Assembly: GCF_050003625.1 (NCBI RefSeq) | Contig: NC_134398.1 | Location: forward strand, 17,930,997 to 17,994,996 | Reading direction: 5' to 3' | Source of the DNA: Haematobia irritans | Lineage: Eukaryota > Arthropoda > Insecta > Diptera > Muscidae | DNA: 64,000 bases | Part shown: piece after piece, positions 37,562 through 51,285 of the stretch | Numbering within the stretch: position 1 is the first letter of the stretch | Layout: every line of letters starts with the position of its first letter | Program-made: the position numbers and the translations under genes | Notes under the pieces: generated by a model | Database searches by the model: none | What the model saw: only the letters and a program-made list of their open reading frames with translations | Told to the model about the DNA's origin: nothing

Positions 37562-38234
37562 AAAATCAATCCATCCTAATGTACCCACAAGTACCTATTC
37601 AAATCTCCCTATTCAAACCTCTTCATGAAATCCAAAGACTTTTAAAATTCCTATGGAAAATATGTGGTTTATGTGATGGCATGTGCAAGTACATATCAAA
37701 GAAAATGTTTGTTTCTTGTGTTTGCATTTGATAGCTGCCATTGGCAGACATGTAATAATGTTGGAGTTTTGAGTTGTGATTGGTTTCTGGTTGATTTTTT
37801 GATTTCATGTTTGTCATGATTTAAATAGTTTCCTTAAAAAAAAAACAAACTTTTCGATATTCTTGAGATTTGTTTTTCTTGTCATTTAAGTGTCTATCAT
37901 TTCATCATAGTTCTTGTTGACTTATTTTTGTTGTTCGAGTCTGGTTTATTGACAAAGTTTTTGCGGTTATATTAAAAGTTTTCCATTTTACACGCTTTTG
38001 CAATAAAACCAACGAACGAACGAAAAGTTTATGGGAAAATTACTCTCATAAGGAAACAACCAAAAAGGAAGTGGAGTTGGAGTTGTTGTTTAGGTAAAAA
38101 CCAAAATTGTGCTCGTTAGGGAAATCGTAAAAATTTTTTTTTTTAATCTTCAATTGAAAATTTTATAATTTTGTTTATCTTTGGAAAACAAGAGCAATGA
38201 GCTATTTAGGAATTAAGAAAAAAAAAAAAAAAAA
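37562..38234. other. unique intronic sequence between family B ends
   Basis: No coding or repeat signal recognised. It would be the loop of a hairpin formed by the inverted family B ends. Confidence 0.45.
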
Positions 38235-39708
<1,474 letters not shown>

Positions 39709-40730
39709 ATAAAAAAAATATTTACAGAAGAGTTGAATGAGAATGTTAGTATCCTATGATGGAGGTTATACTAGACATTTTCACATTTTCTTTATTATCA
39801 TCCTACTGTTCAATAGTCCCTATATGCCACAAAACCTATACAACTGTCTATCACAAAACGGATCACATTGATGTCCATGCCAATGGAGAAACTTCAAATG
39901 ACCACAATTATAATAAATGTACGGTGCTTTGTGGTTTACTGCTTTTTTTTCTTGTGACCCTCCAGGGACATTATCCAGACAATTTAAATGATAAGGCCAA
40001 ACATAGTGACGGTGTTGTAGTTGCACAGCTCCATCTACGCCTCGCGCTCTAGGTAAAATGGAAATGGGTATTGTGGATTCTCATTGACCAACAAATGGAT
40101 CCGGACACTATGAAATATTGAAAAAGTAACAGAAACAAAAAAATTAATAACATTGGGCCAACAATCAAAAGACGACAACGACAGTCATAGACATGTTATT
40201 GTCCCGTGGACAATAATGGACATGGACATGGACAAACAATGAGACTATGGACTTTTGGGGGGGCGCGGGTAGAAAAATATTAATTAACATGATTATATAG
40301 CCACAACGCCCACAACTCACTTCCATGCTCATAGTTATGGGGATATGAATATGTAGATGTGTGTGGAGGTGATGGAGAAGGTGTTCTGGTTGAAATTTCT
40401 TGCTGGCATTAAACTATAGTAAATGACTTTTCCCATTTGGACTATGTCACACTTGAGCTTAAGTGAAAAAGTACAATACGTTTTGAGACACTCTACCATA
40501 GCATAGTGGAAATATCTATTCGGTTGGTAATGTGATGGAAAGGATGTCCCCTCTACGTACAAAAAAAAAGTTCCTCAGCATTTTCTTTATCATCAAATAT
40601 ACACGAATTTTCGAAAAGCAATCTATCTATTGCCTTTATTCTTTTTTATTTGATTAACAAAAAACAAAACGTTTGTCAAAACTGTAGTTTCTCTTCTTTC
40701 AGTGTCCAGCACAAAAAAAAACAAGTCTAT
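39709..40730. other. unique intronic sequence, slightly higher GC
   Basis: No domain recognised. Both strands carry open frames (39756-40052 plus, 39820-40026 minus), and the minus strand has an acceptor-like TTTACCTAG before 40048. The translation (His/Cys/Trp-rich) matches no receptor domain known to me, so no exon is called. Confidence 0.4.
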
Positions 40731-43380
40731 ATGGCCATAAGTTCACCCAGGCCGAATCTTATATACCTTCCACCATGGATTGCGTAGAAACTTCTACGAA
40801 AGACTGTCATCCACAATCGAATTACTTGGGTTGTGGTATCTTAAAACTTCTTAACATCGTTTTCTAAATTGTAAGTTAGTCCATACATGGTATATATTAG
40901 ACAAAAAAGGTATGTGTACCCAGCAAAAACTCTCATTACCCGGTAATCTTGTAGGTAAGCCTATTTAAAAATTAATAACCACTTATTAATTGGCATCGCT
41001 TCGGATTACATTTACATACGCATGTCCTAGAAGGAAAGTACTTCTCCCCAGGCATACTTTCGGCCATAAAATAAGTAGTGCATTTAAAGCATATAATCAC
41101 CTAATATGTAATGACTTATTCGTAGATACACCAAACCTTGCAAAATAGCCACTTATTGTCTCAGGCAACCAAATCTCGAAAATATTGATTTCTATCGCCG
41201 ATTACAATGAATCAAAATATGGCGAGTGATGCTGTAATAGAAGAACTACTTGAATAGAAACGAATATTGTATAAATAAACAAAAAATCTAATAAATAATC
41301 TAAATAAGATGCAAATTAATTTCACACTTAAAATAGAAATAAATGTAGGTTGTTTAAGGGAATTGGATTCGTGAATTACGTTATAATATACCCAATAGCC
41401 AATTCACATAAGGTTCAAAATCTACTAAAAGTGGATTTTAAGTCTCTTTTTTATAAGGCAAATGGCATTTGAATTTTAGTTTAAGCGCATTTTGGAAATG
41501 TAATGTGAATGAGGTATAAGAAAGCATTTATTTAAAACATAATATGACAATGTCATTAAACACAATTATTATGAAATATTTGTGATAAAAATTTCTTAAC
41601 GGAACAATTTTCAGAATTACCGTTACATTACATATTCCTTTTGATATTTTATGTAAGTGCTCGATTATGTGAATAATTATACCTAATGGTACCATCATTT
41701 ATTCTATTTTATTAATTCGTTAACTACAACTGCCTAAAAATTTGAGAATAACAATTCGAAAATTACCGAGAAGTATTTATTTTTGTCATTACAAGTTAGT
41801 CATTATAACTCGCCGCAATGTAATGCAACGTGTAATGACAGCTTTACTCCTGGTAATGTCAATTGTAATGAGATGTGGTTACCTAGTTTTTGCTGGGTAG
41901 GTAAGTCTACAAATAATTACTAATTGATATGGACTTTTGCATGGTACGTAGGGAGCCAGAATTGAAATATGGGGGTCGCTTATGTGGGGGCTATTATGCA
42001 ATTATGAACTTGATATGGACCAATTTTTGAGTGATCGATTTATCAGAGGGCTATAGATAACTATAGACCGATATGGACCTGGTTAGGCATGGTTGTTAAC
42101 GGCCATATACTAGCACAATGTACCAAATTTCAACTGACTCGGATGAAAGTTGCTCCTCCAAGAGGCTCCAAAACCAAATCTCGGGTTCGGTTTATATTTG
42201 GGTTATATATGATTATGGACTGATATGGACCACTTTTGGCATGGTTGTTAAATAACATATACTACCACCACGTACAAAATTTGAACCAGATCGGATGAAT
42301 TTTGCTTATCCAAATGGCACCGGAGGTCAAATCTGGGAATCGGTTTATATGGGGCTATATATAATTATGGACTGATATGAACCAATTCATGCATGGTTGT
42401 TGGATACCATATACTAACATCACGTACCAAATTTCAGCCCGATCGGATGAAATTTGCTTCTCTTAGAGGCATCGCAAGCCAAATCGGGGGATCGGTTTAT
42501 ATGGGGGCTATATATAATTATGGACCGATGTGGACCAGTTTTTGCATGGTTGTTAGAGACCATATACTAACACCATGTACCAAATTTCAGCCGGATCGGA
42601 TGCAATTTGCTTCTCTTAGAGGCCTCGCAAGCCAATTCGGTGGATCGGTTTATATGGGGGCTATATATAATTATAGACCGATGTGGACCAATTTTTGCAT
42701 GGTTGTTAGAGACCATATACTAACACCATGTACCAAATTTCAGCCGGATCGGATGAAATTTTCTTCTCTTAGAGGCTCCTGCAAGCCAAATCGATGGATC
42801 GGTTTATATGGGGGCTATATATAATTAGGGATCGATGTGGATCAATTTTGGCATGGTGTTTAGAGGCCATATATTAACACCACGTACCAAATTTCAGCCG
42901 GATCGGATGAAATTTTTTTCTCTTAGAGGCTCCACAAGCCAAATGGGGGGATCGGTTTATATGGGGGCTATATATATAATTATGGACCGATGTGGACCAA
43001 TTTTTGCATGGTTGTTAGAGACTATATGCTTACACCATGTACCAAATTTCAGCAGGATCGGATGAAATTTGCTTCTCTTATCGGGTTTGCAAGCCAAATT
43101 TGGGGGGTCCGTTTATATGGGGGCTATACGTAAAAGTGCAACGATATGGCCCAGTTGCAATACCATCCGACCTACATCAATAACAACTACTTGTACCAAG
43201 TTTCAAATCGATAGCTTGTTTCGTTCGGAAGTTAGCGTGTTTTCAACAGACGGACGGACGGACATGCTCAGATCGACTCAGAATATATATACTTTATGGG
43301 GTCGTAGAGCAATATTTCGATATGTTACAAACGGAATCACAAAGTTAATATACCCCCATCCTATGGTGGAGAGTATAAAA
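40731..43380 (+). mobile_element. family A element A5 (alpha to beta), with nested MITE
   Basis: The alpha end (ACAAGTCTATATGGCC) has a degraded hairpin. After the MITE at 40917-41899 come alpha-proximal repeats, five to six 153-bp units (42390-43100), an inverted GTCC tract (GGACGGACGGACATGC) and the beta hairpin ending GAGAGTATAAAA. The 143-codon frame 42393-42824 is the tandem repeat read through. Confidence 0.87.
40917..41899. mobile_element. MITE-like element with ACCCAGCAAAAAC ends, nested in A5
   Basis: Left end TACCCAGCAAAAACTCTC is inverted at the right end, CTAGTTTTTGCTGGGTA. About 980 bp. The uninterrupted family A sequence (GGTATATATTGGTAAGTC near 1340) shows the exact insertion point. 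Inner ends also mirror each other (CTCATTACCCGGTAATC / GGTAATGTCAATTGTAATGAG). Superfamily not assigned. Confidence 0.8.
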
Positions 43381-43384
43381 AGTC

Positions 43385-43831
43385 ATTTTTTCGATCCGGA
43401 AATGGTGCAAAATTGGCGCAGAAGCGATTAATTTAACATGGGTTTGTCATAAAGTTTTTGATGGTCGATTTGTATTAATCTAAAAAAATCGATTACTCCA
43501 CTTGTCGCGATTGTCGAAAAATTCGAAAATCGATTTTAAAGATTACAAAACATCGACTTTCGATTTTTACAAAATTTAAAAATGTCGACGTTTAACTTTC
43601 CGATTTTTCCCAAATTCGGAAAAGTCGGTCTTTCTGACTTGTTCCAAATTCGGATGTTTCTAACAATGTGAAAAAGTCGAGTTTTTTTCGAACTGAAAAA
43701 AAGGTGACTATCGATATCGAATTCGGCATAGTCGGGTTTTTTTTACTTTCCCAGTTTTAAAGATGACTCGATTTTTACGATTGTTGTAATATCGACTTTT
43801 AACGTCGCGCCTTTCGACTTTTCAATTATTT
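43385..43831. repeat. degenerate TCGA(C)TTTT-rich tract
   Basis: Motifs such as TCGATTTT, TCGACTTT, AAAAGTCG and AATTCGGA recur irregularly and in both orientations. The same tract resumes at about 45165-45320, so element A6 appears to be inserted in it. No period could be fixed. Confidence 0.6.
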
Positions 43832-45157
43832 TTATACCCTCCACCATAGGATGGGGGTATATTAACTTTGTCATTCCGTTTGTAACACATCGAAATATTG
43901 CTCTAAGACCCCATAAAGTATATATATTCTGGTTCGTGGTGAAATTCTGAGTCGATCTGAGCATGTCCGTCCGCCCGTCTGTTGAAATCACGCTAACTTC
44001 CTAACGAAACAAGCTATCGACTTGAAACTTGGCACAAGTAGTTGTTATTGATGTAGGTCAGATGGTATTGCAAATGGGCCATATCGGTCCACTTTTACGT
44101 ATAGCCCCCATATAAACGGACCCACAAATTTGGCTTGCGATTGCTCTAAGAGAAGCAAATTTGATCCGATCCGGCTAAATTTGGTACATGGTGTTAGCAT
44201 ATGGTCTCTAACAAACATGCAAAAATTGGTCCACATCGGTCCATAATTACATATAGCCCCCACATAAACCGATCCCCCGATTTGACTTGCTGAGCCTCTA
44301 AGAGAAGCAAATTTCATCCGACCCGGCTGATATTTTGTACATGGTGTTAGTATATGGTTTCTAACAACCATGCAAAAATTGGTCCACATCGGTCCATAAT
44401 TATATATAGCCCCCATATAAACCGATCCCCCGATTTGGCTTGCGGAGTCTCTAAGAGAAGCAAATTTCATCCGATCCGGCTGAAATTTGGTATATGGTGT
44501 TAGTATATGGTCTCTATGACCATACAAAAATTCGTCCACATCGGTCAATAATTATATATATCCCCCATATAAACCGATCCCCAGATTTGACCTCCTGTGC
44601 CTTTTGAAGAAGCAAAATTCATCCGATCTGGTTGAAATTTGGTTCGTGGTGGTAGTATATGATATTTAACAACCACGCCAAAAGTGGTCCATATCAGTCC
44701 ATAATCATATATATCCCCCATACAAACCGATCCCGAGATTTGGTTTTGGAGCCTCTTGGAGGAGCAAATTTCGTCCGAGTCAGTTGAAATTTGGTACATT
44801 GTGTTAGTATATGGTCTATAGTTATATATAGCCCTCAGATAAATCGATCCCCAATCATACAAAAATTGGTCCATATCAAGTTCATAATTCAATATAGCCC
44901 CCATATAAGCGACCCCCAAATTTCAATTTCCATGTCGATTCGTAATTATTTGTAGACTTAACTATACATAACTTTTTTGTCTAATATATACCTTGTATGG
45001 ACTAACTCACAATTTAGAAAACGATGTTAAGAAGTTTTAAGATACAACAACCCAAGTAATTTGATTGTGGATGACAGTCTTTCGTACAAGTTTCTACGCA
45101 ATCCATGGTGGAGGGTACATAAGATCGGAATCGGAACTTACGGCAGTATATACTTGT
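43832..45157 (-). mobile_element. family A element A6 (beta to alpha on + strand)
   Basis: Intact beta hairpin, short GTCC/GCCC tract, about five 153-bp units and the alpha end (GGAACTTACGGCAGTATATACTTGTT, hairpin lost: AGATCGGAATCGGAACT). It has no S1 block. It faces A5, beta end to beta end, 450 bp apart. Confidence 0.85.
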
Positions 45158-47485
45158 TAAGCTTAAGAAGATCTACATCAAATTCGCTTTTCAATTTAAA
45201 ATCCGTTTTTTCATTAAAGTCGAGTAGAGTTTGGTCATTCAGATAATCTTAAGTTCATTGCTCGATTTTGAAAATTACAAATAGTCAACTTCGATTTTCG
45301 ATTTTTTGTACAAAAGTCTATTAGCCGAAAGATAAATTTTATTGTATTCCTAGTCAGTCCATGAGTCCGTCTGTTCAAAGCTCGTTTGCACCTTTTCATC
45401 GAAACGAAATCGGCTTTGTTTTCTCGCGATCCTCCTAAAATTTTATTCATATCGGTCCATAATTAGCCATAGGCCTTATACAAATCGATCCCCCACATTT
45501 GCTTTCATGAGCATCGTGAAAATTAAGTTTTCACTAGAATCACCAAAAAATTTGATTAAATATATATAGCTCGATAAAAATGTATTTATTCTAATGGAGG
45601 GAAATCTTTACCTCAGGACAATGGATCCATGTTTAATTTAATTTAATTTCACGAAAATTTTACCAATTAAAGTCTTATTTGAATTTTAAAAAATATTCAA
45701 ATAAAAACGTAATTGATTAAATTGAAAAAAAAAAAAAACAAAATTAATAAATACATTTTTTAATTGACTATCAATTAATTTTTTAATTGACTATCAATTA
45801 ATTTTTTAATTTTATACCATAATTTCTGTGTTTGAAGACATTTCAAATAAAGAATTAATTTCGTGATTGAATCAGAAAAAAACATTTGTTTGTAGGTAAT
45901 ATTCTGGAAGTTCATAGCTAATTCAATTTCTGACCACTTAATTGTGTAGGGTACAACAAGTGTTAATACTTTTGAAATACATCATAACCAATATAACAAT
46001 ATGACATAGCTGTCATACTTGCCAACTACTTCTATGCAATGGCTATTCCGGATAGAATAGTTAAAAGTCATTTGCATATTGAGTTGTATTTTTATTGAAA
46101 ATAATAGTAATTGACAAACAGACAATGACAATCGACATATCCAGACACAGAGGCAGAACCCCAGACTGGGCTGGCTGTTGTAGTACACAGACATATAGCC
46201 AAAAGGATATTTAAGTAAAAAAAGCACACACGCACACACACAAATACATTCGGACAGAATATCCCCCCCAAACCATGAAGCTACGAAAACACTTACTCTT
46301 TGACAATTCAAGGAATGAGTGACAGACATACCGAAACACAAATTTTCTGAATGACCAATGTTGAATCTTAATGAATGAATATGCGCTCGACCAACATAAA
46401 CGGATAAAGTTTGTTTTTGCCATGTTTCGAATGACAATGTCGGAAACGGATATAGAAATGGTGGTATGTTTACTGGTGTGGGGACAATGTGGATGTGCCA
46501 CACACGCACATAAACTATCGTATTCCTACTTGAAGTAATCACTTGGTTGCTTTGTTAGTATATGGAACATTGGTTGAGACTTTTGTTGCTTGATTTTTCA
46601 GAGCTTATTTTTCGGTTCATTTGCAAATATAAAATGCTTAAAAAATATTAATTAATTTTATACCAGTTGTTGGGTATTTTGTGCAGATGTCAATTTGATG
46701 TTGAATAAAATGCAAGTTTTTAATAGATTGAACCGAATTTTGAGCGAATTTTTATGCAAATATTTGACCAAAATAAGTGACAAACTTTTGTTCAGCGGTA
46801 TTTCCGAAATGGCTGTATACTGTTTTTCGAAAACACTCCAATCGTGGTGTTATATATCCAATATGAAATAAAAATATTTGCTGATTTGACTATGGTGACG
46901 ATTTTTTTATGATTTCTGTCAAATATTTGCCCAGTGTGACCACACCATAAGTTTATGTATTTTTTATGTTACACCGAGAATTAGAGCCCCTTCTGTAGTA
47001 ATTTTCTCAGGCAATTTAGCATTTACCATATGTGTGTCTGTCCATGAATTTTCAAATTTGATACTTCATAAGAAGATTTACCTATATTCCCCAAGGAAAA
47101 TCCTTTTCAATTTCATTTAAATTTAGATGTAAATGCCACATACATATGTAGTGGAAATTATTTCTTTCCTTTTTTACGTATGTCCAATTTATCTTCAATT
47201 CATTACGCATTTGTCTTACAAGAGTTTCTATACAAAGTTGGGATTGTTTCAATTTATTAAAAAAACAAAACACTTGTGATCAATCGAAATATAGTCCATC
47301 GCTAGCCCATTACAGTTCCCATCTTTTCTCTATGAAAATTCCTCTAACTACAAAATATTTTAATCCAAATAGGTTAAGATTTTACTATACGGTTTTTACT
47401 ACGGTTTTTTTCCTCATTACCCTCATTCACAGAGTGGCTGATAGGCACTGCGATAATGTAAAACGCTATAATTATTTTTGTAATT
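45158..47485. other. intronic sequence with degenerate repeats
   Basis: 45165-45320 is the TCGA-rich tract, 45440-45500 a decayed 153-bp-type block, and 45645-45895 a diverged copy of the AT-rich MITE. The rest is unique. A 186-codon frame on the minus strand (45982-46542) starts with ATG but is Cys/Ser/Val-rich from a CA/GT microsatellite, with no domain. 46850-46960 shares a block (AAATATTTGCCCAGTGTGACCA) with 60345-60370. Confidence 0.45.
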
Positions 47486-47489
47486 TTAT

Positions 47490-47960
47490 TTTTCAATAGC
47501 AAAAAATGTCGGAAATAATATACAATTTTAGAATACATACAATTTTAGTTGCGTTCGAATTTTTTATCTATGGTCAGAATTATGGCATTCAAACCTCAAC
47601 AAAGCCATCACACGCTGCATGAAAGTGGCTCTACCGTATTTTGAAGAGTAAACCTTATCATTTTTTACCATTGCCGCGTGGATTTTCATCAAATTGGGCC
47701 TTCACTTCTCCGATAGTTTTAGGTGTTGCTAACGTTTAGTTTTACGTCCAATTTTTGAATGTGATGTCTGTATGACGGGGACGAGCAATAGTACAAAAAC
47801 CAAAAGATTTATTCAAATTGGAAAGCTATATGGCTCTAGCGATAGCCACTTGTGGGTTTTCAGTCATATAAGCATTAAGCATTAAGCAATCACGTATGAA
47901 TTCCATCAGGAATAACTTTATTCCTGAACGCGATAGATCAAAATGATTTTAAAAGTTTGT
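47490..47960 (-). pseudogene. internally deleted mariner-like relic
   Basis: 47490-47640 matches the C-terminal relics at 30876 and 53740 (minus strand, GFVEVLNAIIL-like). 47680-47830 reads KTIGEVKAQFDENPRG, which looks like an N-terminal helix-turn-helix region. The catalytic middle is missing. Low confidence because of decay. Confidence 0.4.
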
Positions 47961-48012
47961 ATACAATAAAATAATATATTACTGGAATAAATATTTTAGC
48001 TGTCAGACAATA

Positions 48013-48945
48013 AAGGGTGATTCTTTTGAGGTTAGGATTTTCATGCATTAGTATTTGACAGATCACGTGGGATTTCAGACATGGTGTCAAAGAGAAAGAT
48101 GCTCAGTATGCTTTGACATTTCATCATGAATAGCCGAACGATCTGCCACAACGTCGAATTTTCAGTGAATGGGCCCTAGAAAAGTTGGCAGAAAATCCGC
48201 TTTTTTATCGACAAATTTTGTTCAGCGATGAGGCTCATTTCTGGTTGAATGGCTACGTAAATAAGCAAAATTGCCGCATTTGGAGTGAAGAGCAACCAGA
48301 AGCCGTTCAAGAACTGCCCATGCATCCCGAAAAATGCACTGTTTGGTATGGTTTGTACGCTGGTGGAATCATTGGACCGTATTTTTTCAAAGATGCTGTT
48401 GGACGCAACGTTACGGTGAATGGCGATCGCTATCGTTCGATGCTAACAAACTTTTTGTTGCCAAAAATGGAAGAACTGAACTTGGTTGACATGTGGTTTC
48501 AACAAGATGGCGCTACATGCCACACAGCTCGCGATTCTATGGCCATTTTGAGGGAAAACTTCGGAGAACAATTCATCTCAAGAAATGGACCGGTAAGTTG
48601 GCCACCAAGATCATGCGATTTGACGCCTTTAGACTATTTTTTGTGGGGCTACGTCAAGTCTAAAGTCTACAGAAATAAGCCAGCAACTATTCCAGCTTTG
48701 GAAGACAACATTTCCGAAGAAATTCGGGCTATTCCGGCCGAAATGCTCGAAAAAGTTGCCCAAAATTGGACTTTCCGAATGGACCACCTAAGACGCAGCC
48801 GCGGTCAACATTTAAATGAAATTATCTTCAAAAAGTAAATGTCATGGACCAATCTAACGTTTCAAATAAAGAACCGATGAGATTTTGCAAATTTTATGCG
48901 TTTTTTTTTAAAAAAAAGTTATCAAGCTCTTAACAAATCACCCTT
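48013..48945 (+). mobile_element. rosa/DD41D-type mariner, internally deleted, with TA duplications
   Basis: TA at 48011-48012 and 48946-48947 flank imperfect inverted ends AAGGGTGATTCTTTTGAGG and (inverted) AAGGGTGATTTGTTAAGAG. At 933 bp the copy is shorter than autonomous elements of this group (about 1.2-1.3 kb). The missing part is the DNA-binding half of the transposase. Confidence 0.87.
48134..48838 (+). pseudogene. DD41D mariner transposase, catalytic domain only
   Basis: An open frame of 234 codons, RRIFSEWALEKLAENP... to NEIIFKK, followed by a stop. The catalytic set is complete: FSDEAHFW, WFQQDGATCH and WPPRSCDLTPLDYFLWG. Between the second Asp and the third (LTPLD) there are 41 residues, which defines the DD41D (rosa) group. 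The N-terminal helix-turn-helix is missing. The natural ATG (48126, ATGAATAG) is still there but is in another frame from the catalytic part, so an internal deletion near 48131 joined them out of frame. The copy should be non-autonomous, yet the catalytic domain has no stop and looks young. Confidence 0.88.
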
Positions 48946-48959
48946 TAGTTTTAGAAATG

Positions 48960-49363
48960 ATAGCAAAATGAAGTTGGTTACAATATAATTCAGTCACACT
49001 GGACGAGACCACGGCTCTCTTACTTATGGACCTAATATACCAATAAATGTCAAATTTCAAACAAATCGCATAAACATTACGGTTTCTATATGCTCGAGAA
49101 ATCAAATTTTATAAATCAAGTTTATATGGGGGCTACATCAAAACTTACACCCATATGACCTATCTTCGAACTTGACCAATTGCCAGAGACTGTAGCGTGA
49201 ATCCAATAGACAGATAGGCGGATATCGTTAAATGGTATGCATTGATATTCCTTGAAGGGCGTGTGGGTTATCCTTACTCCAAATACGACAATTTTGCTTG
49301 TTGACAATAGATTCAACCAAAAATGAACCTCATCACTGAAGAGAATTTTGCAGTAAAAAGCTC
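48960..49363. other. intronic sequence with a decayed DINE-type block
   Basis: TTTATATGGGGGCTACATCAA at 49120 is a remnant of a 153-bp-type repeat core. The rest is unremarkable. Confidence 0.4.
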
Positions 49364-49706
49364 TAGGTTAGGTTAGGTGGCAGTCCGATGTATCAAGCTA
49401 ACTTAGACTATCCAGTCCATTGTGATACAACATTGGTAAACTTCTCTCTTATCACTGAGCGCTGCCCAATTGCATGTTACGCTCAATGACAAGGTGCCTC
49501 CTTTTTATAGCTGAGTCCGAACGGCGTTCCACATTGCTGTGAAACCACTTAGAGAAGCTTTGAAACCCTCAGAAATGTCACCAGCATTACTGAGGTGGAA
49601 TAATCCACCGCTGAAAAATTTTTGGTGTTCGGTCGAAGAAGGAATCGAACCCACGACCTTGTGTATGCAAGGCGGTCATGCTAACAATTGCACCACGGTA
49701 GCTCCC
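49364..49706 (-). mobile_element. tRNA-derived SINE, copy 3
   Basis: Full-length copy on the minus strand: CCTAA tail at 49364-49379, body with CTATAAAAAGGAGG, inverted B box GGAATCGAACC at 49641-49651, 5' end GGGAGCTACCGTGG at 49693-49706. A clear target duplication was not seen. Confidence 0.9.
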
Positions 49707-49759
49707 AACAAGAAACAAAAAAAAAATTCTCTATAAATATGTTCAATTGAACGCTGTTT

Positions 49760-49945
49760 TTATACCCAGCACCATAGAATGGTAATGAGGGTATAAAAAG
49801 TTTGTCATTCCGTTTGTAACCCATCATATTTCGATTTTTGACTATATATATTTGACCAGGGAGAAGTTCTAAGACGATATAACCATGTCCAACAGACAGT
49901 AATCACGCTACAGTCCTCAATAATGATACAATCATGCTGAAAATT
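49760..49945 (-). mobile_element. family D beta-end fragment D2
   Basis: Beta hairpin ACCCAGCACCATAGAATGGT, then TTTGTCATTCCGTTTGTAAC, a TATATATTTGACCAGG core and ATCACGCTACAGTCCTCAAT. It joins directly to an S1 array instead of 153-bp repeats. It shows the uninterrupted order that is split in D1. Confidence 0.8.
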
Positions 49946-51020
49946 TTAACAAAAATTTTGCCAACATTTTATTTCTATAGAAAATTTTGTCAAAATTTTA
50001 TTTCTATAGACATTTTTTTCAAAATTTTATTTCTTTAAAAAATGTTGTCAAAATTTAGTTTCTATAGAACATTTTGTCAAAATTTTATTCCTATAGAAAA
50101 TTTTGTCAAAATTTTATTTCAATAGAAAACTTGGTCAAAATTTTATTTCTACAGAAAATGTTGTCAAAAATTTATTTCTATAGAAAATGTTGTCAAAATT
50201 TTGTTTCAATAGAAAATTTTGTCAAAATTTTATTTCTATAGAAAATTTTGTCAAAATTTTATTTCTGTAGAAAATTATGTCAACATTTTTTTTCTAAAGA
50301 AACTTTTGTCAAAAATTTATTTCTATAGAACATTTTGTCAAAATTTTATTTTTATAGAATATTTTGTCAAAATTTTATTTCTATAGAATATTTTGTCAAA
50401 ATTTTATTTTTATAGAATATTTTGTCAAAATTTTAATTCTATAGAATATTTTGCCAAAATTTTATATCTATAGAATATTTTGTCAAAATTTTATTTCTAT
50501 AGAAAGTTTTGTCAATAATTTTATTTCTATAGAAAATTTTGTCAAAATTTTATTTCTATAGAAAATTTTGTCAAAATTTTATTTCTATAGAAAATTTTGT
50601 CAAAATTTTATTTCTATAGAAAATTTTGTGAAAATTTTATTTCTATAGAAAATTTTGTCAAAATGTTATTTCTACAGAAAATTTGGTTAAATCGTTATTT
50701 CTAAAGAAACTTTTGTCAAAAATTTATTTCTATAGAAAATTTTGTCAAAATGTTATTTCTACAGAAAATTTGGTTAAATCGTTATTTCTAAAGAAACTTT
50801 TGTCAAAAATGTATTTCTATAGAAAATTATGTCAAATTTTTTTTCTAAAGAAACTTTTGTCAAAATTTTATTTCTATAGAATATTTTGTCAAAATTTTAT
50901 TTTTATAGAATATTTTGTCAATATTTTATTTCTATAGAATATTTTGTCAAAATTTTATTTTTATAGAATATTTTGTCAAAATTTTATATCTATAGAATAT
51001 TTTGTGAAAATTTTATTTCG
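49930..51020 (-). repeat. 29-bp satellite S1, array
   Basis: About 37 monomers, orientation as in family A/D elements read beta to alpha. Variant monomers (ATTTTTATAGAATATTTTG) alternate with the standard one near 50340-50480 and 50880-51000. Confidence 0.92.
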
Positions 51021-51039
51021 TTTTGGTTGTTATTGTTGG

Positions 51040-51285
51040 TTTATTCTTCAATCATTATTGTTGTTTTTGATTTCAGCTTGTGGCAAAGCCGACTATGAAA
51101 AACCTTTTTTCGGGAGGTTCAAGTGTACACATAGACTTCACTTTCGTTTCGTTTTGCGTTTTTTCGAAGTTTCGTTGCTGCTGAATTAGTACTAGTTTTC
51201 ACTTTGCGTCGTTAGATTTTCGAAGTTGCGTTGTTATCTGTCTCCAATTTTTGCATGATTTGCCATAGAAACTCATAACACATGT
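51040..51285. repeat. interspersed repeat R, left of mariner 2
   Basis: Begins TTGTTTTTGATTTCAGCTTG, the same edge seen after S1 at 35810 and 62995. Contains TTCACTTTGCGTCGT (51198-51212), which recurs to the right of the mariner (52499-52513). Confidence 0.6.

Noticed and set aside
39820..40048. Possible extra Ddr exon on the minus strand (acceptor TTTACCTAG before 40048)
   Set aside because: The translation does not resemble discoidin, juxtamembrane or kinase sequence, the donor candidate is weak and in another phase (0), and the plus strand is equally open.
45982..46542. 186-codon open frame on the minus strand starting with ATG
   Set aside because: Composition (Cys, Ser, Val, His) follows a CA/GT microsatellite and AT-rich sequence, another frame is open in the same place, and no domain, signal or splice context was recognisable.
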